A program made the position numbers and the translations under genes. DNA of 28,517 nt from an uncultured Faecalibacterium sp. (GTDB lineage: Bacteria > Bacillota > Clostridia > Oscillospirales > Ruminococcaceae): assembly GCA_900540455.1 (NCBI GenBank), contig UQGD01000028.1, positions 1 through 28,517 of the forward strand, given 5' to 3'. Below the pieces are notes generated by a model. That model ran no database searches, was not told the DNA's origin, and worked only from the letters and a program-made list of their open reading frames with translations. This document shows, piece after piece, positions 1 through 7,895 of this stretch (position 1 is its first letter; the number at the start of each line of letters is the position of its first letter).

Positions 1-81
1 GTGGACGTCTCTGTGGAGGACGACCCCGAACCCGCCCCGGAGCCGGAGGCTGAACCCCGTGACGAAGGGGGTGAAACGTAA
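1..81 (+). CDS. C-terminal tail of an unidentified gene upstream of atpB (partial)
   Basis: An open frame runs from the window edge to a TAA at 79-81, three bases before the atpB start. Only 26 codons are visible. They are acidic and proline-rich (PEPAPEPEAEPRDEGG), like a disordered tail. The GTG at base 1 may simply be an internal valine codon, so no start is claimed. In many Firmicutes this position holds atpI or a small membrane subunit I, but a tail of this composition cannot identify the gene. The tight spacing suggests co-transcription with the ATP synthase genes. Confidence 0.55.
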   Translation: MDVSVEDDPEPAPEPEAEPRDEGGET

Positions 82-84
82 CAA

Positions 85-828
85 ATGGAACTGAACGGCG
101 CAAAGATCCTGTATACCATCCATACCGATATCCCCCTGCTGGGCGATCTCAAGATCACCCAGACCCTAGTCACTACCTGGATCGTCATGGCGCTGCTTTC
201 GGGCCTGGCCATCTGGCTGGGCAGCAACCTCAAGCTGGAAAATGTCTCAAAGCGGCAGGCCGCAGCCGAGTTCATCGTGGAGCGGCTGGATCAGTTCGTG
301 CATGAAAACATGGGCCATCATTTCGACAAGTACATCCCGCTGATCGGCGCCATCTTCGCACTCAGCGTAGGGTGCAACCTGATCAGCGTGGTGGGCATGT
401 GGAGCCCTACCGCCGACCTCAACACCGAGGCCGCCTGGGCCATCGTGGTGTTCGTGCTGATCATGTACTACAAGCTCAAGACGGCGGGCCTGCTGGGGTA
501 CCTCAAGGGCCTGCTGGACCCTTTGTTCATCATGGCGCCCATCAACGTCCTGTCCGAGCTCTCCACCCCGGTCAGCATGGCGTTCCGTCACTTCGGCAAC
601 ATCCTGTCCGGTACAGTTATCTCCACACTGCTGTACTGGGCCCTGGCCAGCCTGAGCCACGCCCTGCTGGGCTGGCTGCCGGGCTTCTTGGGTGAGTTGC
701 AGATCTTCCAGATCGGTATCCCGGCCTTTACGGGACTGTATTTTGACTGGTTTGGCGGCTGCATCCAGGCCTTTATCTTCTGTACCCTGACCGCTATTTT
801 CATCAAACGTGCTGCGGGCGAGGACTAA
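85..828 (+). CDS. atpB: F1Fo ATP synthase subunit a
   Basis: This is the 247-residue membrane stator subunit that forms the two ion half-channels against the c-ring. Several hydrophobic helices are visible, around residues 28-46, 84-104, 116-130 and 174-200, with a last one near 220-242. The hallmark is the essential arginine in FRHFGN (R168 by my count), equivalent to E. coli R210, in the helix facing the c-ring. The start ATG lies three bases after the previous stop, with a G-rich ribosome site inside the end of that gene. It is first in the order B-E-F-H-A-G-D-C. The length is normal for the family and the identification is secure. Confidence 0.97.
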   Translation: MELNGAKILYTIHTDIPLLGDLKITQTLVTTWIVMALLSGLAIWLGSNLKLENVSKRQAAAEFIVERLDQFVHENMGHHFDKYIPLIGAIFALSVGCNLISVVGMWSPTADLNTEAAWAIVVFVLIMYYKLKTAGLLGYLKGLLDPLFIMAPINVLSELSTPVSMAFRHFGNILSGTVISTLLYWALASLSHALLGWLPGFLGELQIFQIGIPAFTGLYFDWFGGCIQAFIFCTLTAIFIKRAAGED

Positions 829-876
829 ACCAGTCCCCCCCGCGCCCCCAAAATGCTATTTTAGGAGGACACAATA

Positions 877-1158
877 ATGACTGACTTTCAACTTCTGGCC
901 CGTGGTATCGCTCTGGCAGGCTGCGGCATCGGTGCAGGTCTTGCACTGATCGCTGGTATCGGCCCTGGTATCGGCGAAGGCAATGCCGCCGCTGCTGCCT
1001 GTGAGGCTGTAGGCCGCCAGCCCGAGTGCAAGAGCGACGTTACCAGCACCCTGATCCTGGGCGTTGCACTGTCCGAGACCACCGGTATCTACGGTTTCGT
1101 TACCGGCCTGCTGCTGATCTTCCTGGCACCGGGTATGTTCATGAACTATCTGCAGTAA
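877..1158 (+). CDS. atpE: F1Fo ATP synthase subunit c, two-carboxylate type
   Basis: This 93-residue hairpin of two membrane helices (about 6-44 and 55-88) is joined by the conserved polar loop ending in RQPE. It oligomerises into the rotor ring. The ion-binding carboxylate is E67 in SETTGIY. A second glutamate, E34 in GIGEG, occupies the position of Q32 in the Na+ ring of Ilyobacter tartaricus. T68 and Y72 match the Na+-type S66/T66 and Y70. From family knowledge this pattern resembles the E32/E65 ring of Fusobacterium nucleatum, so Na+ coupling is inferred but not shown. The ATG follows a good TAGGAGGA ribosome site. A 48-nt gap separates it from atpB. Confidence 0.96.
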   Translation: MTDFQLLARGIALAGCGIGAGLALIAGIGPGIGEGNAAAAACEAVGRQPECKSDVTSTLILGVALSETTGIYGFVTGLLLIFLAPGMFMNYLQ

Positions 1159-1199
1159 GCGGCTCTTACTTCTCATAAATCGAAAGAAGGGAGACGCAT

Positions 1200-1706
1200 A
1201 TGCCACTATATCAGGCGTTGATCACGCTGGACGGCTGGACCTTCCTGGCCCAGATCTGCAACCTGATGATCCAGCTGATCATTTTCAAAAAGCTGCTGCT
1301 GGAGCCGGTGCGCAAGGTGATCGCCGAGCGCAAGGCCAAGGCCGACAGCCAGATCGCAGACGCACAAAAGCTGCGTGAAGAGGCTGAGGCCATGAAGGCC
1401 GAGTACGAGCAGAACCTGGCCCAGGCCCGCGCCGAGGCCGGTCAGATCCTGGCAAGTGCTCAAAAGACCGCCACCGCCCGCAGCGAGGAGCTGCTGGGCG
1501 AGGCCCGCGCCCAGGCCGCTGCCATGAAGCAGAAGGCCGAGGCTGATATCGCACAGCAGCGCAAAAAGGCAGTGAACGAGGTCAAGGACGAGATCGGCGG
1601 CATTGCAATGGAGATTGCCTCCAAAGTTGTGGAGCGTGAGATCCGGCAGGCCGACCATCAGGAACTGATCGATTCGTTCATTCAGAACGTAGGAGAGGCG
1701 TCATGA
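1200..1706 (+). CDS. atpF: F1Fo ATP synthase subunit b
   Basis: This is the peripheral stalk subunit, 168 residues. A single N-terminal membrane helix (about residues 12-35, FLAQICNLMIQLIIF) is followed by a long charged helix rich in Ala, Glu, Lys and Gln (about 40-160) that would form the coiled-coil stator. The ATG is preceded by AGAAGGGAG at a normal distance. The stop TGA overlaps the atpH start by four bases (ATGA), which indicates translational coupling. There is only one b gene, as usual for Firmicutes. Confidence 0.96.
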   Translation: MPLYQALITLDGWTFLAQICNLMIQLIIFKKLLLEPVRKVIAERKAKADSQIADAQKLREEAEAMKAEYEQNLAQARAEAGQILASAQKTATARSEELLGEARAQAAAMKQKAEADIAQQRKKAVNEVKDEIGGIAMEIASKVVEREIRQADHQELIDSFIQNVGEAS

Positions 1707-2242
1707 CCGAGTTTGCAAAGCTGTACGGCGGCAGCCTGTATGACCTGGCAGCGGAGGAAGGGCTGGACGAGCGCATCCTGGGCGAGCTGGACGAAACAGT
1801 GAGCCTGCTTGCGGCAAACCCGGACTACCTGCGCCTGCTGGCCACCCCCAGCATCCCCAAAAAGGAGCGCTGCGCCCTGTTGGACGAAGCGCTGCAGGGG
1901 GCGGTACACCCCTATCTGCTCAATTTCCTGAAACTGCTGTGTGAGCAGGGCGCAGTGCGGGAGCTGACCGGCTGTGCCCGTGCCTATCACCTGCGGTTCA
2001 ACCAGGCCCACGGCGTGCTGGAGGCTACGGCTGTTTCGGCTGTGGCCCTGAGCGAAGCCCAGGCAGACCAGCTGAAGCAAAAGCTGGAGACCGCCACCGG
2101 CAAGCGGATCGACCTTGTGACCAAGGTAGACCCGGCCGTGCTGGGCGGCATCCGTCTGGAGATGGACGGCGCCCTGCTGGATGGCACGGTGCAGAACCGT
2201 CTTGCAAGCCTGCGCAGCCGCATTGCAGAAGCAACTTTATAA
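1703..2242 (+). CDS. atpH: F1Fo ATP synthase subunit delta
   Basis: This 179-residue OSCP/delta subunit links the peripheral stalk to the top of the F1 head. The N-terminal part, with YGGSLYDLAAEE and the helical region up to about residue 105, is typical of the family. The C-terminal part carries the usual pattern around LVTKVDPAVLGGIRL and DGTVQNRLASLR. The start overlaps the end of atpF by four bases. A 58-nt gap follows before atpA. Confidence 0.96.
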   Translation: MTEFAKLYGGSLYDLAAEEGLDERILGELDETVSLLAANPDYLRLLATPSIPKKERCALLDEALQGAVHPYLLNFLKLLCEQGAVRELTGCARAYHLRFNQAHGVLEATAVSAVALSEAQADQLKQKLETATGKRIDLVTKVDPAVLGGIRLEMDGALLDGTVQNRLASLRSRIAEATL

Positions 2243-2300
2243 CCTGAACCGAATTTCCACCCGAAACAGAATAAAAGAATTGAGTGGTGAATACACAAAG

Positions 2301-3821
2301 ATGCAATTAAAACCTGAACAGATCTCCAAGATCATCCGTGCTCAGATCAAGCATTATGAAAACTTGATCGAGCGCAGCGAGGTGGGTACGGTGATCATGG
2401 TGGGCGACGGCATCGCACGGGCCAGCGGCCTGGAGCAGTGCATGGCCGGCGAACTGCTGCTGTTTGAGAACGGCGAGTACGGCATGGCCCAGAACCTGGA
2501 GGAGAACACCGTTTCCATCGTGCTGCTGGGCTCGGACGTGGGCATCAAAGAGGGCGGCCTTGTCAAGCGTACCGGCAAGGTTGTGTCCGTGCCGGTGGGC
2601 GAAGCCCTGATCGGCCGCGTCGTCAATGCCCTGGGTCAGCCCATCGACGGTGCAGGCCCCATCGACTGCACCGAGTACCGTCCCATTGAGACCCCGGCCC
2701 CCGGCATCATTGAGCGGCAGCCCGTTAAGGAGCCGCTGCAGACCGGTATCAAGGCCATTGACTCCATGATCCCCATCGGCCGCGGTCAGCGTGAGCTGAT
2801 CATTGGCGACCGTCAGACCGGTAAGACCACCATCGCTTCCGACACCATCATCAACCAAAAGGGCAAGGATGTCATCTGCATCTACGTTGCCATTGGTCAG
2901 AAGCGCTCCACCGTGGCAAACCTGGTGCAGAGCCTGACCGAGGCCGGTGCGATGGACTACACCATCGTGGTCTCCGCTACTGCCTCTGAGATGGCGCCGC
3001 TGCAGTACATCGCACCCTATTCCGGCTGTGCGATGGGCGAATACTTCATGAACAAGGGCAAGCATGTGCTGGTGGTCTATGACGACCTGTCCAAGCACGC
3101 AGTGGCTTACCGTGCCCTGTCGCTGCTGATCCGCCGTCCTCCGGGACGCGAGGCATACCCCGGCGACGTGTTCTACCTGCACTCCCGTCTGCTGGAGCGT
3201 GCAGCAAAGCTCTCTGATGAGCGGGGCGGCGGCAGCCTGACGGCACTGCCCATCATCGAGACCCAGGCCGGCGACGTGTCGGCGTATATCCCCACCAACG
3301 TCATCTCCATTACCGACGGCCAGATCTTCCTGGAGACCGAGCTGTTCCACTCCGGTGTCATGCCGGCAGTGAACCCGGGCATCTCGGTGTCCCGCGTGGG
3401 CGGCAACGCCCAGATCAAAGCCATGAAGAAGGTGGCGGGCACCCTGAAGCTGATCTACTCCCAGTACCGGGAGCTGCAGTCCTTTGCACAGTTCGGCTCT
3501 GACCTGGATGCGGACACCAAGGCCCGTCTGGCCCAGGGCGAGCGCATCGTGGAGGTGCTCAAGCAGAACCGCTCGGCGCCGGTGCCGGTGGAAAAGCAGG
3601 TGGCCATCCTGTACGCTACCATCCATGGCAGCCTTGTGGATGTCAAGGTGCCGGATGTAGTGGAGTACGAGAAGGGCCTGTATGAATTTTTGGACAGCGA
3701 TGCCGAGGGCGCAGCGGTGATGGAGATCATCCGCACCACCGGCAAGCTGGAGGCCGATGCAGAGGTCCAGCTCCAGTCGGCGCTGGCCCGCTACACCGCA
3801 AGCTTTGTCCAGGCACATTAA
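2301..3821 (+). CDS. atpA: F1Fo ATP synthase subunit alpha
   Basis: This is the non-catalytic nucleotide-binding subunit of the F1 hexamer, 506 residues from the chosen start. The P-loop GDRQTGKT is at about residues 169-176. The region SVSRVGGNAQIKAMKK contains the arginine finger that reaches into the neighbouring catalytic site. The frame stays open upstream to 2181, but that stretch overlaps atpH and does not look like an alpha N-terminus. The start at 2301 gives the canonical opening (LKPEQISKII). The ribosome site is weak (GAGTGGTGA about 12 nt upstream), unlike the strong sites of its neighbours, which may tune alpha output. Confidence 0.97.
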   Translation: MQLKPEQISKIIRAQIKHYENLIERSEVGTVIMVGDGIARASGLEQCMAGELLLFENGEYGMAQNLEENTVSIVLLGSDVGIKEGGLVKRTGKVVSVPVGEALIGRVVNALGQPIDGAGPIDCTEYRPIETPAPGIIERQPVKEPLQTGIKAIDSMIPIGRGQRELIIGDRQTGKTTIASDTIINQKGKDVICIYVAIGQKRSTVANLVQSLTEAGAMDYTIVVSATASEMAPLQYIAPYSGCAMGEYFMNKGKHVLVVYDDLSKHAVAYRALSLLIRRPPGREAYPGDVFYLHSRLLERAAKLSDERGGGSLTALPIIETQAGDVSAYIPTNVISITDGQIFLETELFHSGVMPAVNPGISVSRVGGNAQIKAMKKVAGTLKLIYSQYRELQSFAQFGSDLDADTKARLAQGERIVEVLKQNRSAPVPVEKQVAILYATIHGSLVDVKVPDVVEYEKGLYEFLDSDAEGAAVMEIIRTTGKLEADAEVQLQSALARYTASFVQAH

Positions 3822-3839
3822 CGGAAGGAGGCGTCAAGC

Positions 3840-4691
3840 ATGGCAGGTTCCATGAAGGACATCAAGCTGCGCATCAAAAGCGTAGAGAGTACCATGCAGA
3901 TCACCAAGGCCATGGAGCTGGTGGCCTCCTCCAAAATGCGCCGCGCAAAGGAGCGGGTGGAGCACAGCCGCCCTTATTTCAACACCCTGTACCGCACCCT
4001 GACCGAGATCGCTGCGGCAGACCCCCGGGCGCAGACCCCCTACCTGAAACGGCGGGAGATCCGCAAAACGCTGCTGGTGGTCATTGCCGGCGACCGCGGA
4101 CTGGCCGGCGGCTACAATGCCAACGTGCTCAAGCTGGCAGCGGCTGAGCAGCAGGGTCCGGTCACGGTGCTGCCCATTGGCAAGCGGGCGGCGGAGCATT
4201 TTGCCCGTCGGGAAATGGAGATCTACAGCCAGAGCTATGCGGTGGCGGCGGATGTGGGCGTGGGCGATTGCTTCCACCTGGCCCGCCAGATCACCGACAG
4301 CTATCTGGCAGGGGAGTACGACGCAGTAAAGGTCTGCTTTACCCGGTTTGACTCCATGATGACCCAGACCCCCACCGTGGTGGATCTGCTGCCCCTTTCC
4401 ATTCAGCCTACCCAGGAGCAGAAGGATGCCGCCCGCCGCAGCCAGATCTTGTATCAGCCCAGCTGCGAGGAGGTATTCAGCGCGATCATCCCCGAGTATG
4501 TCGCAGGCGTCGTCTACGGCGCTGTGTGTGAGAGCGTTGCCAGCGAGCTGGCGGCCCGCCGCACTGCGATGGACGCTGCCACCAAGAATGCGTCCGAGAT
4601 GATCGACCACCTCAACTTGTATTACAACCGTGCCCGCCAGGCCGCCATCACCCAGGAGATCACCGAGATCGTGGCCGGTGCGGAGCAGTGA
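3840..4691 (+). CDS. atpG: F1Fo ATP synthase subunit gamma
   Basis: This is the central rotating shaft subunit, 283 residues. The N-terminal helix motif (SMKDIKLRIKSVESTMQITK, then MELVASSKMRRA) and the C-terminal helix (SEMIDHLNLYYNRARQAAIT) are both canonical and form the antiparallel coiled coil inside the alpha/beta hexamer. A strong GGAAGGAGG ribosome site precedes the ATG. It lies 18 nt after atpA and 59 nt before atpD, and the latter gap holds a small hairpin. Confidence 0.97.
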   Translation: MAGSMKDIKLRIKSVESTMQITKAMELVASSKMRRAKERVEHSRPYFNTLYRTLTEIAAADPRAQTPYLKRREIRKTLLVVIAGDRGLAGGYNANVLKLAAAEQQGPVTVLPIGKRAAEHFARREMEIYSQSYAVAADVGVGDCFHLARQITDSYLAGEYDAVKVCFTRFDSMMTQTPTVVDLLPLSIQPTQEQKDAARRSQILYQPSCEEVFSAIIPEYVAGVVYGAVCESVASELAARRTAMDAATKNASEMIDHLNLYYNRARQAAITQEITEIVAGAEQ

Positions 4692-4699
4692 CCCCTATC

Positions 4700-4722
4700 A
4701 AGCGCTCCGCAAAAGGGCGCTT
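4700..4722 (+). other. Hairpin between atpG and atpD
   Basis: AAGCGC at 4700-4705 pairs with GCGCTT at 4717-4722, and CC/GG closes inside after a bulged T, leaving a GCAAAA loop. No T-run follows, so it is not a standard terminator. It sits just before the atpD ribosome site. A role in mRNA stability or in tuning beta against gamma is inference only. Confidence 0.4.
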
Positions 4723-4750
4723 CAGAACAAAATGTAAGGAGTTGTAACCT

Positions 4751-6145
4751 ATGTCCGAAAAACATATCGGCAAGGTGCTCCAGGTCATCGGCCCGGTGCT
4801 GGACATCCAGTTTGAGGATGGCCAGCTGCCGGAGCTGCTCAGTGCGATCGAGATCGACAACCACGGCCAGAAGCTGATCGTGGAAGTCGCACAGCTGACG
4901 GGCGACAATGTGGCCCGCTGCATTGCAATGAGCAGCACCGACGGCCTGGTGCGCGGCACCCCCGCTGTGGACACTGGCGAGCCGATCAAGGTGCCGGTGG
5001 GCGACCAGTGCCTGGGCCGCGTGTTCAACCTGCTGGGCGAGCCGGTGGACGCAAAGCCCGCCCCCACCCCGGATGCATACTGGCCCATCCACCGTCCGGC
5101 TCCCAGCTATGAGGAGCAGCAGTCCACCACCGAGATCCTGGAGACCGGCATCAAGGTCGTGGACCTGATCTGCCCCTATGCCAAGGGCGGCAAGATCGGT
5201 CTGTTCGGCGGCGCAGGCGTCGGCAAGACCGTGCTGATCCAGGAGCTGATCTATAACATTGCTACCGAGCACAACGGCTACTCGGTGTTTACCGGCGTCG
5301 GCGAGCGTACCCGTGAGGGCAACGACCTCTACGGCGAAATGACCGAGAGCGGCGTTATCAATAAGACGGCGCTGGTCTACGGCCAGATGAACGAGCCGCC
5401 GGGAGCCCGTATGCGTGTGGCTCTGTCCGGCCTGACCATGGCAGAGTACTTCCGTGATGTGAAGAATCAGGACGTGCTGCTGTTCATCGACAACATCTTC
5501 CGCTTTACCCAGGCGGGCAGTGAGGTCTCGGCACTGCTGGGCCGTATGCCCTCTGCCGTTGGCTATCAGCCCACCCTGGCTACCGAAATGGGCGCCCTGC
5601 AGGAGCGTATCACCTCCACCCGCAAAGGCTCCATCACCTCGGTGCAGGCGGTCTACGTCCCTGCGGACGACCTGACCGACCCGGCCCCCGCAACCACCTT
5701 TACCCACCTGGACGCTACCACGGTCCTGAGCCGTGATATCGCCTCCCAGGGCATCTACCCGGCTGTGGACCCGCTGGACTCCACCAGCCGTATCCTGAGC
5801 CCGGAAGTGGTGGGTCAGGAGCATTACGAGGTGGCCCGTGCCGTACAGAAGGTGCTGCAGCGCTATAAGGAGCTGCAGGACATCATCGCCATCATGGGCA
5901 TGGACGAGCTGAGCGAGGAGGATAAACTCACGGTCAGCCGGGCACGCAAAGTGCAGCGCTTCTTGTCCCAGAGCTTCCATGTGGCAGAGCAGTTTACCGG
6001 TATGCCGGGCCAGTATGTGCCGCTGAAAGAGACCCTGCGGGGCTTCCGCATGATCCTGGACGGCCAGTGCGACGACCTGCCGGAGAGTGCCTTCCTGTTT
6101 GCCGGCACCATCGACGACGTGTTTGCCAAAGCAAAGAAGGGGTAA
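4751..6145 (+). CDS. atpD: F1Fo ATP synthase subunit beta (catalytic)
   Basis: This catalytic subunit has 464 residues. Visible motifs are the P-loop GGAGVGKT (about 153-160), GERTREGNDLY with the catalytic glutamate near residue 185, the Walker B segment VLLFIDNIFRFTQAG, and the lever motif DELSEED at about 385-391, which moves with gamma. The start follows a TAAGGAG ribosome site. Length and motifs are fully intact, so the F1 head should be active. The gap to atpC is only three bases. Confidence 0.98.
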   Translation: MSEKHIGKVLQVIGPVLDIQFEDGQLPELLSAIEIDNHGQKLIVEVAQLTGDNVARCIAMSSTDGLVRGTPAVDTGEPIKVPVGDQCLGRVFNLLGEPVDAKPAPTPDAYWPIHRPAPSYEEQQSTTEILETGIKVVDLICPYAKGGKIGLFGGAGVGKTVLIQELIYNIATEHNGYSVFTGVGERTREGNDLYGEMTESGVINKTALVYGQMNEPPGARMRVALSGLTMAEYFRDVKNQDVLLFIDNIFRFTQAGSEVSALLGRMPSAVGYQPTLATEMGALQERITSTRKGSITSVQAVYVPADDLTDPAPATTFTHLDATTVLSRDIASQGIYPAVDPLDSTSRILSPEVVGQEHYEVARAVQKVLQRYKELQDIIAIMGMDELSEEDKLTVSRARKVQRFLSQSFHVAEQFTGMPGQYVPLKETLRGFRMILDGQCDDLPESAFLFAGTIDDVFAKAKKG

Positions 6146-6148
6146 ACC

Positions 6149-6547
6149 ATGACGACCTTTCATCTGACGGTGGTCACGCCGGACGGCTGCGCCTTTGACG
6201 GCCAGGCCGAGCGGATCGTCTGCCGCGCCATCGACGGGGACCTGGCTATTTTGGCCAACCACGGCGATTACTGCACCGCCCTCGGCATGGGAGAGGCGCA
6301 TCTGGTGGACGAGACCGGTAAGCGCCGCAGCGCCGCCTGTATGGGCGGGATGCTGACCGTGCTGGAGGGGGAGGTCCGCCTGGCTGCTACCACCTGGGAA
6401 TGGGCGGAGCAGATCGACCAGGCCCGGGCCGAAGCATCCAAAAAGCGTGCCGAGGAGACCCTGGCGCGCAAAAACCTGGACCAGCGGGAATATGAGCTGG
6501 CGCAGGCCCGTCTCAAGCGCGCATTGGTGCGCACCTCTGTGCGCTGA
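6149..6547 (+). CDS. atpC: F1Fo ATP synthase subunit epsilon
   Basis: This 132-residue rotor subunit binds the foot of gamma and can inhibit ATP hydrolysis. The N-terminal beta-sandwich (TFHLTVVTPDG, then DLAILANHGDYCTAL) covers about residues 1-85. A two-helix C-terminal domain rich in Ala, Arg and Glu covers about 90-128. It starts three bases after atpD, is the last gene of the operon, and is followed by a strong terminator. Confidence 0.95.
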   Translation: MTTFHLTVVTPDGCAFDGQAERIVCRAIDGDLAILANHGDYCTALGMGEAHLVDETGKRRSAACMGGMLTVLEGEVRLAATTWEWAEQIDQARAEASKKRAEETLARKNLDQREYELAQARLKRALVRTSVR

Positions 6548-6572
6548 ACCCCCGTTCTGACCCCCGCAACTG

Positions 6573-6612
6573 CCGCCCGGACCGCTGCTGTAAGTGGTCC
6601 GGGCGGTTTTTT
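6573..6612 (+). terminator. Intrinsic terminator of the ATP synthase operon
   Basis: A perfect 11-bp GC-rich stem, CCGCCCGGACC (6573-6583) with GGTCCGGGCGG (6596-6606), is followed directly by six T. It lies 26 nt after the atpC stop. Confidence 0.93.
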
Positions 6613-6658
6613 GTATCTCTCCCATGTCCGTGGAGTCTCGGCAAAAGTGCAGAATATA

Positions 6659-6701
6659 AAAACCGCCCCCTCCCATCCTTTCGATGGCAGGGGGCGGTTT
6701 T
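6659..6701 (-). terminator. Intrinsic terminator of the minus-strand lipoprotein gene
   Basis: Thirteen bases pair (6659-6671 with 6689-6701, core CCGCCCCCT/AGGGGGCGG). An inner CCATC/GATGG extends the hairpin. Read on the minus strand the stem ends in a T-run. It could also act weakly on the plus strand as a back-up to the ATP synthase terminator. Confidence 0.85.
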
Positions 6702-6730
6702 GGGAAGAAAAAAGCCTGGTAAAGGCAATG

Positions 6731-7147
6731 TTATAAGTCCGCAGCAATAGCATCCAACACCGACGCTTCCAGTTCCCAGATCCCGGAATAAGGCTGCTCC
6801 AGGTAACAGGTGTCCATTTTTCTGTATAGATAGGCCACACTGGGAGAAAGCTCGTTATTCGTGGAGTGGAATCGGATCAGGATGTAACGGTCGATGTTTG
6901 TGGGGTGGTCGTTTACGCTTTCCTGACGGGTCGGCTTCGTGTTGTTTTGCAGATCGGCGATCATCTGGGCGATCTGCTGTTTATCCGTGATGACTTTTCC
7001 GGTCTCAGATGTGTTTTTCAGGATCTCGATCTCTTGGGTCTCCTCTGGCGCAGGCAAACGGAGTGCGGGTTTTTTGCTGCACCCGGCTAAGGCAAAAAAG
7101 CAGATGCAGGCAAAGAGTACGGCAAGGCGCTTTATGTGCTTTTTCAT
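6731..7147 (-). CDS. Small lipoprotein, possibly DUF5301-like
   Basis: The 137-residue product has a signal peptide with a hydrophobic core (about residues 8-20) and a lipobox LAGC, which predicts a lipid-anchored extracytoplasmic protein. The mature part carries ITDKQQIAQMIADL, then ESVNDHPTNIDRYILI, and then CYLEQPYSGIWEL. From memory this pattern resembles the uncharacterised DUF5301 lipoproteins of Firmicutes, and no function is known. A strong GGAGGGA ribosome site and a 17-spaced promoter lie upstream, and a terminator lies downstream. It is therefore a single-gene unit, and AT-richer than its neighbours. Confidence 0.85.
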   Translation of the reverse strand: MKKHIKRLAVLFACICFFALAGCSKKPALRLPAPEETQEIEILKNTSETGKVITDKQQIAQMIADLQNNTKPTRQESVNDHPTNIDRYILIRFHSTNNELSPSVAYLYRKMDTCYLEQPYSGIWELEASVLDAIAADL

Positions 7148-7180
7148 AGATCTCCCTCCATAACAGTGCTTTCTGCACGT

Positions 7181-7209
7181 ATTTTAGCACATTTTTTTGC
7201 AGGGTTCAA
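7181..7209 (-). promoter_or_regulatory. Sigma-A type promoter of the small lipoprotein gene
   Basis: Read on the minus strand: TTGAAC (7209-7204), 17-bp spacer, TAAAAT (7186-7181). The -10 box ends about 33 nt before the ATG. Confidence 0.8.
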
Positions 7210-7268
7210 TGAGCGGGAAGAAGTTTCACAAAGCGGTGGTGCGGCCTGACCGTCCCGGTTTGCCCGGC

Positions 7269-7297
7269 TTGACAATTTGGGCGGCAGCGTTTATCCT
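7269..7297 (+). promoter_or_regulatory. Sigma-A type promoter of the CAP-like lipoprotein gene
   Basis: Perfect TTGACA (7269-7274), 17-bp spacer, TATCCT (7292-7297). It lies 45 nt upstream of the GTG start at 7342. Confidence 0.75.
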
Positions 7298-7341
7298 ATG
7301 AAAGGCAGAAGGATCATTTTCAGGGGAGGGGGAGAGGAGCG

Positions 7342-7830
7342 GTGAAAAAAATGCTGTGCCGGGCATTGGCGGTGCTGGCGCTGCTGGCGACGCTGCTGCT
7401 GGCAGGCTGCGCACAGCCGCAGCAGGCCCTGGAGACCGAAGCGTATCTGCTGTCGGCCATCAACGAGCTGCGTGCCGAGCAGCAGTGTGCGCCGCTGACC
7501 CAAGACCCGGCGCTTCGCCGCAAGGCGCAGGGGCTGATGGCTGTTTTTGAGAACAGAGGCAGCTCGGCGCTGAGCTATCCGTCCTATACACAGGCACTGG
7601 AGCGGCAGCGTCTGCGCAGCGCCAGTTATGCGTACTCCATCGTAGGCACCCGCTTGGCGGGGGAACAGAACCTGGTGTTTTTCCTGTGCAATCCGCTGCA
7701 GGATATCCAGCTCCCTGCGCAGCTGCGGGACCGGGCCTTGCTGGACCAGCGCGCCCGCCGCATCGGTCTGGCGATGGGCGAGGTGCAGGGCACCCTCTAT
7801 TGGATGGCCGTGGTAGGCGTGGATACATGA
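7342..7830 (+). CDS. Lipoprotein with a degenerate CAP/SCP-like domain
   Basis: The 162-residue product starts at a GTG after a GGAGGGGGAGAGGAG ribosome site. It has a signal peptide (about 6-20) and a lipobox LAGC. The segment INELRAEQQCAPLTQDPALRRKAQ-like (about 40-63) and the late RRIGLAMGEV...LYWMAVVG part recall CAP (cysteine-rich secretory/allergen V5/PR-1) domains. However, the protein contains no histidine, so it lacks the paired histidines of the usual CAP cavity, and it is short. It may be a divergent or non-metal-binding relative. It is a single-gene unit with its own promoter and terminator, and its function is unknown. Confidence 0.8.
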   Translation: MKKMLCRALAVLALLATLLLAGCAQPQQALETEAYLLSAINELRAEQQCAPLTQDPALRRKAQGLMAVFENRGSSALSYPSYTQALERQRLRSASYAYSIVGTRLAGEQNLVFFLCNPLQDIQLPAQLRDRALLDQRARRIGLAMGEVQGTLYWMAVVGVDT

Positions 7831-7850
7831 GCCGGAACAGAGACGAAGAC

Positions 7851-7886
7851 AAAAAAGCAGCTTCACAAAAGTGAGGCTGCTTTTTT
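7851..7886. terminator. Bidirectional terminator between the CAP-like gene and udk
   Basis: A 16-bp stem (7851-7866 with 7871-7886, one G-T pair) with an AAAA loop has A6 on one side and T6 on the other. It can therefore end transcription of both convergent genes. Confidence 0.9.
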
Positions 7887-7895
7887 GTGTACTGC

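Noticed and set aside
2307..3818. Long minus-strand open frame (503 codons) opposite atpA
   Set aside because: It is a shadow of the codon bias of a certain gene on the other strand. It has a low-complexity His/Gln/Leu composition, no ribosome site and no family resemblance.
4622..6676. 684-codon minus-strand frame opposite atpD and atpC
   Set aside because: It is a shadow frame with the same composition, and it runs through a terminator hairpin.
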